Origin: Streptomyces phaeofaciens
Lineage (GTDB): Bacteria > Actinomycetota > Actinomycetes > Streptomycetales > Streptomycetaceae
Direction: 5' to 3'
NCBI RefSeq assembly: GCF_014648915.1
Contig: NZ_BMSA01000027.1
Coordinates: 1-64,000 of the forward strand
DNA length: 64,000 nt
Below the pieces are notes generated by a model. That model was not told the DNA's origin, did not search any database, and saw nothing but the letters and a program-made list of their open reading frames with translations. Below are positions 42,559 to 50,877 of the stretch, piece by piece. The position numbers and the translations under genes were made by a program. How positions within the stretch are numbered: the stretch's first letter is position 1; each line of letters opens with the position of its first letter.

Positions 42559-44011
42559 CCCGAAGGGCTTCCTGAACCACGGCCGTGAGGTCGCCAAGTC
42601 CCGTCCCGTCGACGTGCGTCTGAAGGACTGGAACGAGGTCTACGTCCCGGGCTCCCTGCTGCCGATCATCGGCAAGCAGGCCAGCCGGTGCATGGACTGC
42701 GGCATCCCGTTCTGCCACAACGGCTGTCCGCTGGGGAACCTGATCCCCGAGTGGAACGACTACGCCTACCGCGAGAACTGGTCGGCCGCGTCGGAGCGGC
42801 TGCACGCCACGAACAACTTCCCGGAGTTCACGGGCCGTCTGTGCCCGGCCCCGTGCGAGTCGGCGTGCGTGCTCGGCATCAACCAGCCGGCCGTCACCAT
42901 CAAGAACGTCGAGGTCTCGATCATCGACAAGGCGTGGGACGCGGGCACCGTCGCCCCGCAGGCCCCGGAGCGCCTGTCGGGCAAGACCGTCGCGGTCATC
43001 GGCTCGGGCCCGGCGGGCCTGGCCGCCGCCCAGCAGCTGACCCGGGCGGGCCACACCGTCGCCGTCTACGAGCGCGCGGACCGTGTCGGAGGCCTCCTCC
43101 GTTACGGCATCCCCGAGTTCAAGATGGAGAAGCGGCACATCAACCGCCGTATCGAGCAGATGCGCGCGGAGGGCACCCGCTTCCGTACCGGCATCGAGAT
43201 CGGCCGCGACCTCAAGGCGACCGACCTGAAGAAGCGGTACGACGCGATCGTCATCGCCGCCGGCGCCACGACCGCCCGTGACCTCCCGGTCCCCGGCCGT
43301 GAGCTCAAGGGCGTCTACCAGGCGATGGAGTACCTGCCGCTGGCCAACAAGGTCCAGGAGGGCGACTACGTCACCTCCCCGATCACGGCCGAGGGCAAGC
43401 ACGTCGTCGTCATCGGCGGTGGCGACACCGGCGCCGACTGCGTGGGCACCGCCCACCGTCAGGGCGCGGCCTCCGTCACCCAGCTGGAGATCATGCCCCG
43501 CCCGGGCGAGGAGCGGAACGCCGGCCAGCCGTGGCCGACCTTCCCGATGCTCTACAAGGTCACCTCGGCCCACGAGGAGGGCGGCGAGCGGGTCTACTCC
43601 GTCTCCACCACCCACTTCGAGGGCGACGAGGACGGCAACGTCCAGTGGCTGCACCTCACCGAGGTCGAGTTCATCGACGGCAGGCTGACCCCGAAGCCGG
43701 GCACGGAGCGCAAGATCCCCGCCCAGCTGGTCACCCTCGCCATGGGCTTCACCGGCACCGACCGTGAGAACGGCCTGGTCGAGCAGTTCGGTCTGGACCT
43801 CGACGAGCGCGGCAACATCGCCCGTGACGCCGACTTCCAGACCAACGTGCCGGGCGTCTTCGTCGCCGGTGACGCGGGCCGCGGCCAGTCGCTCATCGTG
43901 TGGGCGATCGCGGAGGGCCGCTCGGCCGCCCGCGGCTGCGACCGCTTCCTCACCGGAGCCAGCGAACTGCCGGCCCCGATCCGTCCGACGGACCGTTCCC
44001 TGATGGTCTGA
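42551..44011 (+). CDS. gltD: Glutamate synthase small subunit
   Basis: 486 residues. It passes electrons from NADPH through FAD and two 4Fe-4S clusters to GltB. Cluster-binding Cys are in SRCMDCGIPFCHNGCPLGN and RLCPAPCESACVLG. FAD binds at VAVIGSGPAGLAAA, NADPH at VVVIGGGDTGADCVG, and the closing FAD motif is GVFVAGDAGRGQSLIVWAI. It overlaps gltB by 8 nt, so the two subunits are translationally coupled. Confidence 0.97.
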   Translation: MADPKGFLNHGREVAKSRPVDVRLKDWNEVYVPGSLLPIIGKQASRCMDCGIPFCHNGCPLGNLIPEWNDYAYRENWSAASERLHATNNFPEFTGRLCPAPCESACVLGINQPAVTIKNVEVSIIDKAWDAGTVAPQAPERLSGKTVAVIGSGPAGLAAAQQLTRAGHTVAVYERADRVGGLLRYGIPEFKMEKRHINRRIEQMRAEGTRFRTGIEIGRDLKATDLKKRYDAIVIAAGATTARDLPVPGRELKGVYQAMEYLPLANKVQEGDYVTSPITAEGKHVVVIGGGDTGADCVGTAHRQGAASVTQLEIMPRPGEERNAGQPWPTFPMLYKVTSAHEEGGERVYSVSTTHFEGDEDGNVQWLHLTEVEFIDGRLTPKPGTERKIPAQLVTLAMGFTGTDRENGLVEQFGLDLDERGNIARDADFQTNVPGVFVAGDAGRGQSLIVWAIAEGRSAARGCDRFLTGASELPAPIRPTDRSLMV

Positions 44012-44019
44012 TCCCCGCC

Positions 44020-44041
44020 GGCCCTCGCTCGCCCGAGGGCC
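44020..44041 (+). terminator. Terminator hairpin after gltBD
   Basis: GGCCCTCG-CTCGCC-CGAGGGCC, perfect 8-bp arms, 8 nt after the gltD stop. Confidence 0.65.
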
Positions 44042-44132
44042 CCGCACACGTCCCGTACAAAGGCGTACGGAACACAGACGGCGCCTGCCCCCAGTCCCCG
44101 ACCGGACGATGGGGCGGGCGCCGCCGCCTTTC

Positions 44133-45041
44133 TCAGGCCAGTGCGCCGACCTTGCCGACGACGAGGACGACGAGCAGGGCGAGCAGGGCCAGACACACCC
44201 CCGCCTGGATCCACGGGCGGCGCCCGCCGCGGGGCGCGTACGCGTACGCCACCGTCACCACCGCGCCCGCGAGCAGCCCGCCGAGGTGGCCCTGCCAGGA
44301 GGTGAGGCCGGCGGAGATCACCAGCCACAGCAGCAGGCCCGCCATGAAGCGGTTGACGGCGTTCATGTCGGCGCCGAGGCGGCGGGCCATGACGTAGTAG
44401 GCGGCGCCGACGCCGAAGATCGCGCCGGACGCGCCGACCGTGGGGGTGGCGGGCGCGATCAGCAGCACCAGTACCGAACCGCCGAGCGCCGACAGCAGAT
44501 AGAGGGCGAGATAGCGGATCCGGCCGAGCTGGGACTCGACCACCCGGCCCAGGTTCCACAGCGACACCATGTTCATCACGATGTGCAGGATCCCGAACGT
44601 GCCCTCGGTGGCCGGCATATGGAGGAAGGCGCCGGTCAGCAGCCGGTACCACTCGCCGTCCACCACCCCCGTGGGGTGGAAGCCGGCCGGGTACGAGGAG
44701 CTCCAGACGTACAGCCCGCCGTCCGGTCCGGTGAGCGCGGCGCCGAGCATCTCGAAGCGGTCCACGAGCGCCGGGCGCACCAACTCGCCCAGGTAGGCGA
44801 GGACGTTCAGCCCGATCAGCACGTACGTCACCATCGGCACGGCCGACACGCGGCCGCCGACGACCGTACGGGCCCGGCGGACCGACCGCGCGCCCTCCCG
44901 TACGCACTCCGGGCACTGGTGGCCGACGGCCGCCTCGCGCATGCAGTCCGGGCAGATGAACCGCTCGCAGCGGGTACAGCTCACGTACGACTCCACCTTG
45001 GGGTGGCGGTAGCACGTGGTGACGGCGGACTCGGGCTCCAC
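44133..45041 (-). CDS. Rhomboid-family intramembrane serine protease with N-terminal zinc-binding domain
   Basis: 302 residues. The first 45 residues hold a B-box-like zinc module (CYRHPKVESYVSCTRCERFICPDCMREAAVGHQCPEC). Six or seven membrane segments follow. The catalytic Ser is in GASGAIFG and the catalytic His in QGHLGGLLAG; HIVMNMVSLW carries the accessory HxxxN. GTG 45041 is chosen because GAGGAG lies 6 nt upstream; earlier in-frame starts would overlap the divergent gene. The substrate is unknown. Confidence 0.9.
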   Translation of the reverse strand: MEPESAVTTCYRHPKVESYVSCTRCERFICPDCMREAAVGHQCPECVREGARSVRRARTVVGGRVSAVPMVTYVLIGLNVLAYLGELVRPALVDRFEMLGAALTGPDGGLYVWSSSYPAGFHPTGVVDGEWYRLLTGAFLHMPATEGTFGILHIVMNMVSLWNLGRVVESQLGRIRYLALYLLSALGGSVLVLLIAPATPTVGASGAIFGVGAAYYVMARRLGADMNAVNRFMAGLLLWLVISAGLTSWQGHLGGLLAGAVVTVAYAYAPRGGRRPWIQAGVCLALLALLVVLVVGKVGALA

Positions 45042-45114
45042 GGCCGGCTCCTCGGGATTCTCGGCAAGAGCGAACAAAATAGCGAACGCCGGTGGGTGTG
45101 GGAGGGTGGGGGCC

Positions 45115-45837
45115 ATGGTCGCGATCAGTCTCAGCAAGGTTCAGGAGACCGCACCCGCGCTGGTCAACCTCTACAAGAGCGCCGGGGTCTCCCTCACGAA
45201 GCACGGGCTCGACGGGCAGCGGGCCGCCGTCTACCTCGTGGTCGACTACTCGGGGTCGATGAAGCCGTACTACGGGGACGGGAGCGTACAGGCGCTCGCC
45301 GACCGGGTGCTGGGGCTGTCCGCGCACCTCGACGACGACGGCCGGGTCCCCGTCGTCTTCTTCTCCACCGACGTCGACGCCGTCACCGAGATCGCGCTCG
45401 CCGACCACCAGGGGCGGGTGGAGCGGATCGCGGCCGGGCTCGGACACATGGGGAAGACCAGCTACCACCTGGCGATGGACGCGGTCATCGACCACTACCT
45501 CGACAGCGGCTCACGCGACCCCGCGCTCGTCGTCTTCCAGACCGACGGCGGCCCGATCAACAAACTCGCCGCCGAGCGGTACCTGTGCAAGGCCGCGCGG
45601 CTGCCGCTGTTCTGGCAGTTCATCGGCTTCGGCGACCGGGGCAGCAAGCAGTTCGACTTCCTGCGCAGGCTCGACGAACTCCCCGTACCGGCCAAGCGGG
45701 TCGTCGACAACGCCGGCTACTTCCACGCCGGCGCGGACCCGCGCACGGTGCCGGACGCGGAACTGTACGACCGGCTGGTCGGCGAGTTCCCGAAGTGGCT
45801 GGTGGCGGCGCGGGCGGCGGGCATCGTCCGGCCGTAA
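45115..45837 (+). CDS. VWA-domain protein (TerY/tellurium-resistance type)
   Basis: 240 residues. The MIDAS metal site is VVDYSGSMKPYY, with Thr in GHMGKTSYHLAMD and Asp in FQTDGGPINK completing it. The N-terminal ISLSKVQETAPALVNLYKSAGVSL resembles the start of TerD-family proteins, which fits a VWA protein of the Ter stress group. No signal peptide, so cytoplasmic. ATG 45115 is 73 nt from the divergent rhomboid start. Confidence 0.85.
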   Translation: MVAISLSKVQETAPALVNLYKSAGVSLTKHGLDGQRAAVYLVVDYSGSMKPYYGDGSVQALADRVLGLSAHLDDDGRVPVVFFSTDVDAVTEIALADHQGRVERIAAGLGHMGKTSYHLAMDAVIDHYLDSGSRDPALVVFQTDGGPINKLAAERYLCKAARLPLFWQFIGFGDRGSKQFDFLRRLDELPVPAKRVVDNAGYFHAGADPRTVPDAELYDRLVGEFPKWLVAARAAGIVRP

Positions 45838-45910
45838 CGCGCGTACGCACCATTGGCCCCGCCGCGCCGCCGTGCCACCCTGGGAAGATCCGACGGGGAG
45901 GCGGCGGCGC

Positions 45911-47548
45911 ATGGAAGACGACGCGCGATCGGGGCACGGGGGCAGGGGCGGCGAGCCCGCGAAGGGGGAGCGGGTCGCCGACTGGGCCGACGGGCGTCTG
46001 GGCGTCTACGGGCTGGCCCGGACGAACCTGCGCAAGGTGTTCCCCGACCACTGGTCCTTCATGCTGGGCGAGGTCTGCCTCTACAGCTTCCTCGTCCTCA
46101 TCCTCACCGGCATCTACCTCACCCTGTTCTTCGAGCCCAGCAGCGCCGAGGTCGTCTACGACGGCTCCTACGTGCCGCTCAACGGCATCCCGATGACCAG
46201 GGCGTACGAGTCGACGCTCGACATCAGCTTCGACGTGCGCGGCGGGCTGCTGATCCGTCAGATCCACCACTGGTCGGCGCTGGTCTTCGTCACCGGCATG
46301 CTGGTGCACATGATGCGGGTGTTCTTCACCGGCGCCTTCCGCAAGCCGCGCGAGGTCAACTGGCTGTTCGGCTGGACCCTGTTGATGCTCGGCATCCTCA
46401 CCGGCCTGACCGGCTACTCGCTCCCCGACGACCTGCTCTCCGGCACCGGCATCCGCTTCGCCGACGGCGCGATCCTGTCGATCCCGGTCGTCGGGACGTA
46501 TCTGTCGTTCTTCCTCTTCGGCGGGGAGTTCCCGGGCCACGACATCATCTCGCGGCTCTATCCGATCCATGTCCTGCTGCTGCCCGGGATCATGCTGGGG
46601 CTCGTCGTGGCCCATCTGATCCTGGTGTTCTTCCACAAGCACACCCAGTACCCCGGGCCCGGACGGGACCAGAAGTCGGTGATCGGCATGCCCTTCATGC
46701 CGGTCTACATGGCGAAGGCGGGCGGCTTCTTCTTCCTCGTCTTCGGTGTGCTGACGGTGATGGCGGGCGTCGCGACCATCAACCCGGTGTGGGCCTTCGG
46801 GCCCTACCGCCCGGATCTCGTGACCACCGGCGCGCAGCCCGACTGGTACCTCGGGTTCTCCGAGGGGCTGATCCGGGTGATGCCGGGCTGGGAGATCAGC
46901 GCCTGGGGGCACACGCTGATCCCGGGCGTCCTCATCCCCTTCTCCCTCTTCCCGCTGATCCTGCTGGCCCTCGGCCTCTATCCGTTCGTCGAGGGGTGGA
47001 TCTCCGGCGACAAGCGGGAGCACCACATCCTCGACCGGCCGCGCAACGTGCCCGTCCGCACGGGCCTCGGAGTGGCCTGGCTGACCCTGTACGTGGTGCT
47101 GCTGATCGGCGGCGGCAACGACATCGTCGCCACGCATCTGCATCTGTCCATCAACGCCATCACCTGGTTCGTGCGGATCGCCGTCTTCGTGGGGCCGGTG
47201 GCCGCCTTCATGGTGACCAAGCGGATCTGTCTGGGGCTCCAGCGCCGGGACCGGGAGAAGGTGCTGCACGGCCGGGAGACCGGCACCATCAAGCGCCTTC
47301 CGCACGGCGAGTACGTCGAGGTCCATGAACCCCTCGGCCGGGAGCAGTTGTTCACCCTCACCCAGCACGAGGAGCAGCCGCCCTACGAGATCGGCGCGCG
47401 CGTCGACCACAACGGTGTGCGCCGGCCGGTCACCGTCTCCCAGCGGGTGCGGGCGCGGCTGGCGCGGGCCATGTTCGGCCCGGAGAGCCGGATCCCGAAG
47501 CCGACCCCGGAGGAGTACCGCGAACTCACCCGCGGGCCCGGTCACTAG
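45911..47548 (+). CDS. Orphan cytochrome bc1-type cytochrome b (QcrB paralogue)
   Basis: 545 residues. The b-type core has eight or so membrane segments, heme-ligand His pairs (RQIHHWSALVFVTGMLVHMMRV and the second pair in YPIHVLLLPGIMLGLVVAHLILVFFHKH), and PDWY (in QPDWYLGFSEG), the actinobacterial form of the PEWY quinol-site motif. The C-terminal extension of about 130 residues is typical of actinobacterial QcrB. No qcrC, qcrA or cta genes are nearby, so this is a second copy outside the respiratory operon. ATG 45911 follows GGGGAGG. Confidence 0.88.
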   Translation: MEDDARSGHGGRGGEPAKGERVADWADGRLGVYGLARTNLRKVFPDHWSFMLGEVCLYSFLVLILTGIYLTLFFEPSSAEVVYDGSYVPLNGIPMTRAYESTLDISFDVRGGLLIRQIHHWSALVFVTGMLVHMMRVFFTGAFRKPREVNWLFGWTLLMLGILTGLTGYSLPDDLLSGTGIRFADGAILSIPVVGTYLSFFLFGGEFPGHDIISRLYPIHVLLLPGIMLGLVVAHLILVFFHKHTQYPGPGRDQKSVIGMPFMPVYMAKAGGFFFLVFGVLTVMAGVATINPVWAFGPYRPDLVTTGAQPDWYLGFSEGLIRVMPGWEISAWGHTLIPGVLIPFSLFPLILLALGLYPFVEGWISGDKREHHILDRPRNVPVRTGLGVAWLTLYVVLLIGGGNDIVATHLHLSINAITWFVRIAVFVGPVAAFMVTKRICLGLQRRDREKVLHGRETGTIKRLPHGEYVEVHEPLGREQLFTLTQHEEQPPYEIGARVDHNGVRRPVTVSQRVRARLARAMFGPESRIPKPTPEEYRELTRGPGH

Positions 47549-47564
47549 GCCGGGCTCGGCCCTG

Positions 47565-48767
47565 TCAGGACTCGGGCCGGGGTCGGGGCCGGGGTCGGGG
47601 GAGCAGGTCCCGGAGCAGGGGGGCGAAGCGTTCGGCGATGCGGTGGTGGGTGGCCGGGTCGGGGTGGAGGCCGTCGGGCAGGGGGAGTTCGTCGGCGTCG
47701 GACTCGCCGTAGAGGTCGCGGCCGTCGACGTGGTGGAGGGCGGGGTCGTCGGCGGCGCGGGCCGCCACGATCCGGGCCAGTTCGGCGCGGATCACGCGCA
47801 GGGTCAGCTTTCCCTGCGCGACCTCGGCCGGGTCGCCCATGGGCTGGAAGCGCACCTGTCCGCCGCCGGCGGCGGTGACGTCGAGGGCGGTGGGGCCGGG
47901 CGTGGTCTCGTGCATCGGGCAGAGGACCGGTGAGACGACCAGCAGGGGCGTGGTCGGGTGGCCCTCGCGGACGGTGTCGAGGAAGCCGTGCACGGCCGGG
48001 GTGAACGCCCGCAGCCGCATCACGTCGAGGTTCACCAGGTTGATGCCGATCTTGACGCTGATCAGGTCGGCGGGTGTGTCCCGCAGGGCGCGCGCGGTGA
48101 ACGGGTCGAGCAGGGCGCTGCCGGCCAGGCCCAGGTTGATCAGCTCCACGCCGGCGAGCGAGGCGGCGCGCGCGGGCCAGACGGCCGTGGGGCTCGCGGC
48201 GTCGGAGCCGTGGCTGATGGAGCTGCCGTGATGCAGCCAGACGGGCCGGCCGTGGGGCGGGGCGGGCTCGACGGGGGCGTCGGTGCGCAGGGCGAGGAGT
48301 TCGGTGGTCTCGTTGTGGGGCAGCCAGATCTCGACGGTCTTCGGTCCGGCGGGCAGGCCTTCGAAGCGCACGGTGCCGGGTGACCCGGGGCGGAACGAGG
48401 TCGCGCCGGTGGCCAGGTCGACGGTCAGCAGGTGGCCGCCGTCCGGCACACCGCCCTGGGCGGTCAGCCGGCCGTCGACGAGCAGGTCGTACACCCCGTG
48501 CGGGCGGGCCGGGACGCCGGCGTAGGCCCGGCGGGTGGGCAGGGCGTCGAGTTCGACGACGGTGGCGCGGGTGCGCAGGGCCAGCCGTATGCCCGAGGGC
48601 TGGGACTCGGCCATGGCGAGCTGGCCGTCGTCGCACTGGGCGCGGGCCCGGGCGGGGAGCCGGTGGGGCAGCAGGCCGCGCTCGGTGCGCTCCAGGTCCA
48701 GGGCGCCGCGCACGAGGTCGGCGGTGACCGGCGTGGTGATCAGGTCGTGGCGTCCGGTCGTGGTCAT
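47565..48767 (-). CDS. SGNH/GDSL hydrolase
   Basis: 400 residues. An N-terminal beta-sandwich domain (about 1-175, TVRFEGLPAGPKTVEIWLP) precedes an SGNH hydrolase domain: block I HHGSSISHG with the nucleophile Ser, NLGLAGSALLDP (Gly block II), KIGINLVN (Asn block III) and GLHPDPATHH with the catalytic Asp-His. There is no signal peptide. It is a likely carbohydrate or acyl esterase. It is coupled to the upstream TetR gene by an ATGA overlap, implying regulation by it. It ends in a Pro-Arg tail (RPRPRPRPES). Confidence 0.88.
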   Translation of the reverse strand: MTTTGRHDLITTPVTADLVRGALDLERTERGLLPHRLPARARAQCDDGQLAMAESQPSGIRLALRTRATVVELDALPTRRAYAGVPARPHGVYDLLVDGRLTAQGGVPDGGHLLTVDLATGATSFRPGSPGTVRFEGLPAGPKTVEIWLPHNETTELLALRTDAPVEPAPPHGRPVWLHHGSSISHGSDAASPTAVWPARAASLAGVELINLGLAGSALLDPFTARALRDTPADLISVKIGINLVNLDVMRLRAFTPAVHGFLDTVREGHPTTPLLVVSPVLCPMHETTPGPTALDVTAAGGGQVRFQPMGDPAEVAQGKLTLRVIRAELARIVAARAADDPALHHVDGRDLYGESDADELPLPDGLHPDPATHHRIAERFAPLLRDLLPRPRPRPRPES

Positions 48768-49336
48768 GACGGGGCCGGCCAGTTCCGCAGCAGCGCGTCG
48801 AGGGCGTCCAGCATCCGGGTCCAGGTCTCCTCGGAGTCGGGCAGGCTGTGGCTGAACCCGCCGCCGAGTTCCAGGCTGACATAGCCGTGGAAGAAGCTGC
48901 CCAGCAGCCGGACCGCGTGCGTCTGGTCGGGTTCCGCGAGGTCGTAGCCGCGCAGGATGGCCCGGGTCATCTGGGCGAGCCGGACGCCCGCGCTGGCGGC
49001 CGCCGTCTCCGGGTCGAGGCGCAGCCGGGCGGCGGTGGTGCGGCCGGGGTGTTCCCGGGCGTAGTCGCGGTGGACGTTCGCCAGAGCGGCCAGGGCGTCC
49101 TTGCCGGCCCGTCCGGCCAGGGCGTCGGCGGCGCGGTCGGCCAGCTCCTCGAGTGCGAGCAGCGCGATCCGGGTCCTGAGGTCCTGGGAGTTCTTCACGT
49201 GCGAGTACAGACTCGCCGGCTTGACGTCGAACCGCCGGGCCAGTGCCGAGACGGTCACCTGATCGAAGCCGCTCTCGTCGGCCAGTTCCGCGCCCGCTCG
49301 GGTCAGCCGTTGCGGGGTCAGTCCCACCCGTGCCAT
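48764..49336 (-). CDS. TetR-family transcriptional regulator (WHG-type C-terminus)
   Basis: 190 residues. The helix-turn-helix is QVTVSALARRFDVKPASLYSHVKNSQDL near residues 25-52. The ligand domain has HAVRLLGSFFHGYVSLELGGGF, typical of the TetR_C_33/WHG group. The start is ATG 49336 with GGGAGG 6 nt upstream; longer in-frame starts exist at 49342 and 49360. It is divergent from the FBP-domain gene and shares a perfect palindrome with it. Confidence 0.9.
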   Translation of the reverse strand: MARVGLTPQRLTRAGAELADESGFDQVTVSALARRFDVKPASLYSHVKNSQDLRTRIALLALEELADRAADALAGRAGKDALAALANVHRDYAREHPGRTTAARLRLDPETAAASAGVRLAQMTRAILRGYDLAEPDQTHAVRLLGSFFHGYVSLELGGGFSHSLPDSEETWTRMLDALDALLRNWPAPS

Positions 49337-49369
49337 CGCCATCCTCCCAGTCGTCTGCACTGATTATGT

Positions 49370-49394
49370 ATTTGCCTAAAAGCTTTAGGCAAAT
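49370..49394. promoter_or_regulatory. Perfect palindromic operator between TetR and FBP-domain genes
   Basis: ATTTGCCTAAA-AGC-TTTAGGCAAAT: exact 11-bp arms and a 3-nt centre (25 nt). It lies 33 nt from the TetR start and abuts a TACCGT -10-like element of the FBP gene, so binding would block both promoters. Regulator assignment to the adjacent TetR protein is by position. Confidence 0.85.
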
Positions 49395-49400
49395 TACCGT
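49395..49400 (+). promoter_or_regulatory. -10 element TACCGT, leaderless start of the FBP-domain gene
   Basis: TACCGT is 7 nt before the ATG at 49408, no ribosome site, and directly adjoins the palindrome. Confidence 0.55.
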
Positions 49401-49407
49401 CACCTTT

Positions 49408-49899
49408 ATGAAGCCGTTGACCGAGCAAGAGATCCGCGCCGCCTTCGTGAACTGCACCAAGGGCGAGGCCAAGCGCCTGTCCGTGCCGCGCGACCTGGCC
49501 GAGCGCCCCTGGGGCGACCTGGACTACCTCGGCTGGCGCGACCCCCAGGCCCCCGACCGGGCCTACCTCGTCGCCGAACTGGACGGCGGCCCGAAGGCGC
49601 TCGCCCTGCGCGGCTCGGCCGGCGCCGTCGGGCAGGCGCGGCGCAGCATGTGCTCGATGTGTCTGACCACCCACTCCGGCGGCGTCTCGCTGATGGTCGC
49701 GCCGAAAGCGGGCCGGGCGGGCCAGCAGGGCAACTCCGTCGGCGCCTACCTGTGCAGCGACCTCGCCTGCTCGCTCTATGTGCGGGGACTGCGCGACGCG
49801 GGCATCGGGGCACGGCTGCCCGAGACGATCACGCTGGAGGAGAAGATCGGGCGGACCGTGGCCAACCTGGCCGCCTTCGTCGCCAGGGTGACCGGCTGA
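49408..49899 (+). CDS. FBP-domain (FusB-like, EF-G-binding) protein
   Basis: 163 residues. The C-terminal half is the treble-clef zinc-finger domain of FusB/FBP proteins: CSMCLTTHSGG and, about 50 residues later, YLCSDLACSLYVRG give the four zinc Cys. The N-terminal part (PLTEQEIRAAFVNCTKGEAKRL) is the usual helical start. FusB binds EF-G and confers fusidic acid tolerance in staphylococci; whether this protein does so is inference. Expression is likely controlled by the divergent TetR protein. Confidence 0.88.
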   Translation: MKPLTEQEIRAAFVNCTKGEAKRLSVPRDLAERPWGDLDYLGWRDPQAPDRAYLVAELDGGPKALALRGSAGAVGQARRSMCSMCLTTHSGGVSLMVAPKAGRAGQQGNSVGAYLCSDLACSLYVRGLRDAGIGARLPETITLEEKIGRTVANLAAFVARVTG

Positions 49900-49926
49900 A
49901 GGTCACGGCTGAGGGTTGGCTGAGGG

Positions 49927-50877
49927 TCATATGAGGGCGTCGAGCACATCGGCCCGGCACACGTCGGGGCTGCCCCACGCCGACCGCAGGGCACGGGCCC
50001 TGGTCAGCCAGAGCGACAGGTCGTACTCGGCGGTGTAGCCGATCGCGCCGTGCAGCTGGAGCGCCGTCCGGGCCGTCGCGTACGCCGCCTCGCAGGCGCT
50101 CACCTTCGCCGCGGCCACGTCCGCCGGCGCCATCGTGACCGCCGCCCCCAGGACCAGCGGGCGGGCGAACTCCAGCGCGATCCGCGCGTCGGCCAGCCGG
50201 TGCTTGACCGCCTGGAACGAGCCGACGGGGACCCCGAACTGCGTGCGATGCCCGACGTACGCGACCGTCCGCTCCAGCAGGGCGAGGCCGACGCCGAGAG
50301 CCTGCGCGGCCGTCGCGAGCCGGGCCCACAGCAGCGCCCGCGGGACCGGCGGGCCGGCCGCGAGGAGCTCCCCGCCCGGCCGCAACCGGGTGAGCCTGCG
50401 CGCCGGGTCCAGACCGGCGCGCACCGGACCGCCGCCGGGGGCCAGCCGCAGGCCACCGGGGCTCAGCGACAGGCGCAGGTCCGCCACATCGCCGTCCAGC
50501 GCGTACGACCCCTCGTGCGCCACCGTCGCCATCGACCGGCCCGCGGCGAGCGCGGGCAGCAGCCGCTTCGCCGGGCCCAGTTCATCGATCAGCACCGCCG
50601 CCATGACCGTCTCCACCAGCGGCCCCGGCACCGCGTGCCGCCCCAGCTCCACGAACGCCAGGGCCAGCTCGACCGGCCGCGGCCCGAACCCCTCGTACGC
50701 CTCCGGCACCGCCAGCGCGAAGACCCCCGCCTCGGCGATCCGGGACCACAGGGCGCGCCCGCTCGCGTGCTCGCCGCGGCTCCACTCGCGCACGACCCTC
50801 GCGGTGTCCGCGGCCGTCAGCAGCGCGTCCAGCGAACCGGTGAACGCCCGCTGCTCGGGGTCGGGGAGGAAACGCAT
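49927..50877 (-). CDS. ipdE2: Acyl-CoA dehydrogenase, small-type subunit (IpdE2/FadE32-33-like)
   Basis: 316 residues, shorter than standard acyl-CoA dehydrogenases. The N-terminal helices and C-terminal FAD-binding helices (VGHRTQFGVPVGSFQAVKHRLADARI, HGAIGYTAEYDLSLWLTRA) are clear, while the middle beta domain is reduced. It overlaps the larger acyl-CoA dehydrogenase upstream by one base, which suggests a heteromeric enzyme as in the IpdE1-IpdE2 type of steroid-degrading actinobacteria. The symbol is by context and similarity to remembered FadE32/33 sequences. Confidence 0.78.
   Translation of the reverse strand: MRFLPDPEQRAFTGSLDALLTAADTARVVREWSRGEHASGRALWSRIAEAGVFALAVPEAYEGFGPRPVELALAFVELGRHAVPGPLVETVMAAVLIDELGPAKRLLPALAAGRSMATVAHEGSYALDGDVADLRLSLSPGGLRLAPGGGPVRAGLDPARRLTRLRPGGELLAAGPPVPRALLWARLATAAQALGVGLALLERTVAYVGHRTQFGVPVGSFQAVKHRLADARIALEFARPLVLGAAVTMAPADVAAAKVSACEAAYATARTALQLHGAIGYTAEYDLSLWLTRARALRSAWGSPDVCRADVLDALI

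Noticed and set aside
38320..42597. 1,425-codon minus-strand open frame opposite gltB
   Set aside because: GltB motifs and codon bias are on the plus strand; the antisense product is Asp/Val/Arg-rich without any domain.
45042..45137. Longer rhomboid N-terminus from ATG 45137 or 45116
   Set aside because: It would overlap the start of the divergent VWA gene; GTG 45041 has a strong ribosome site.
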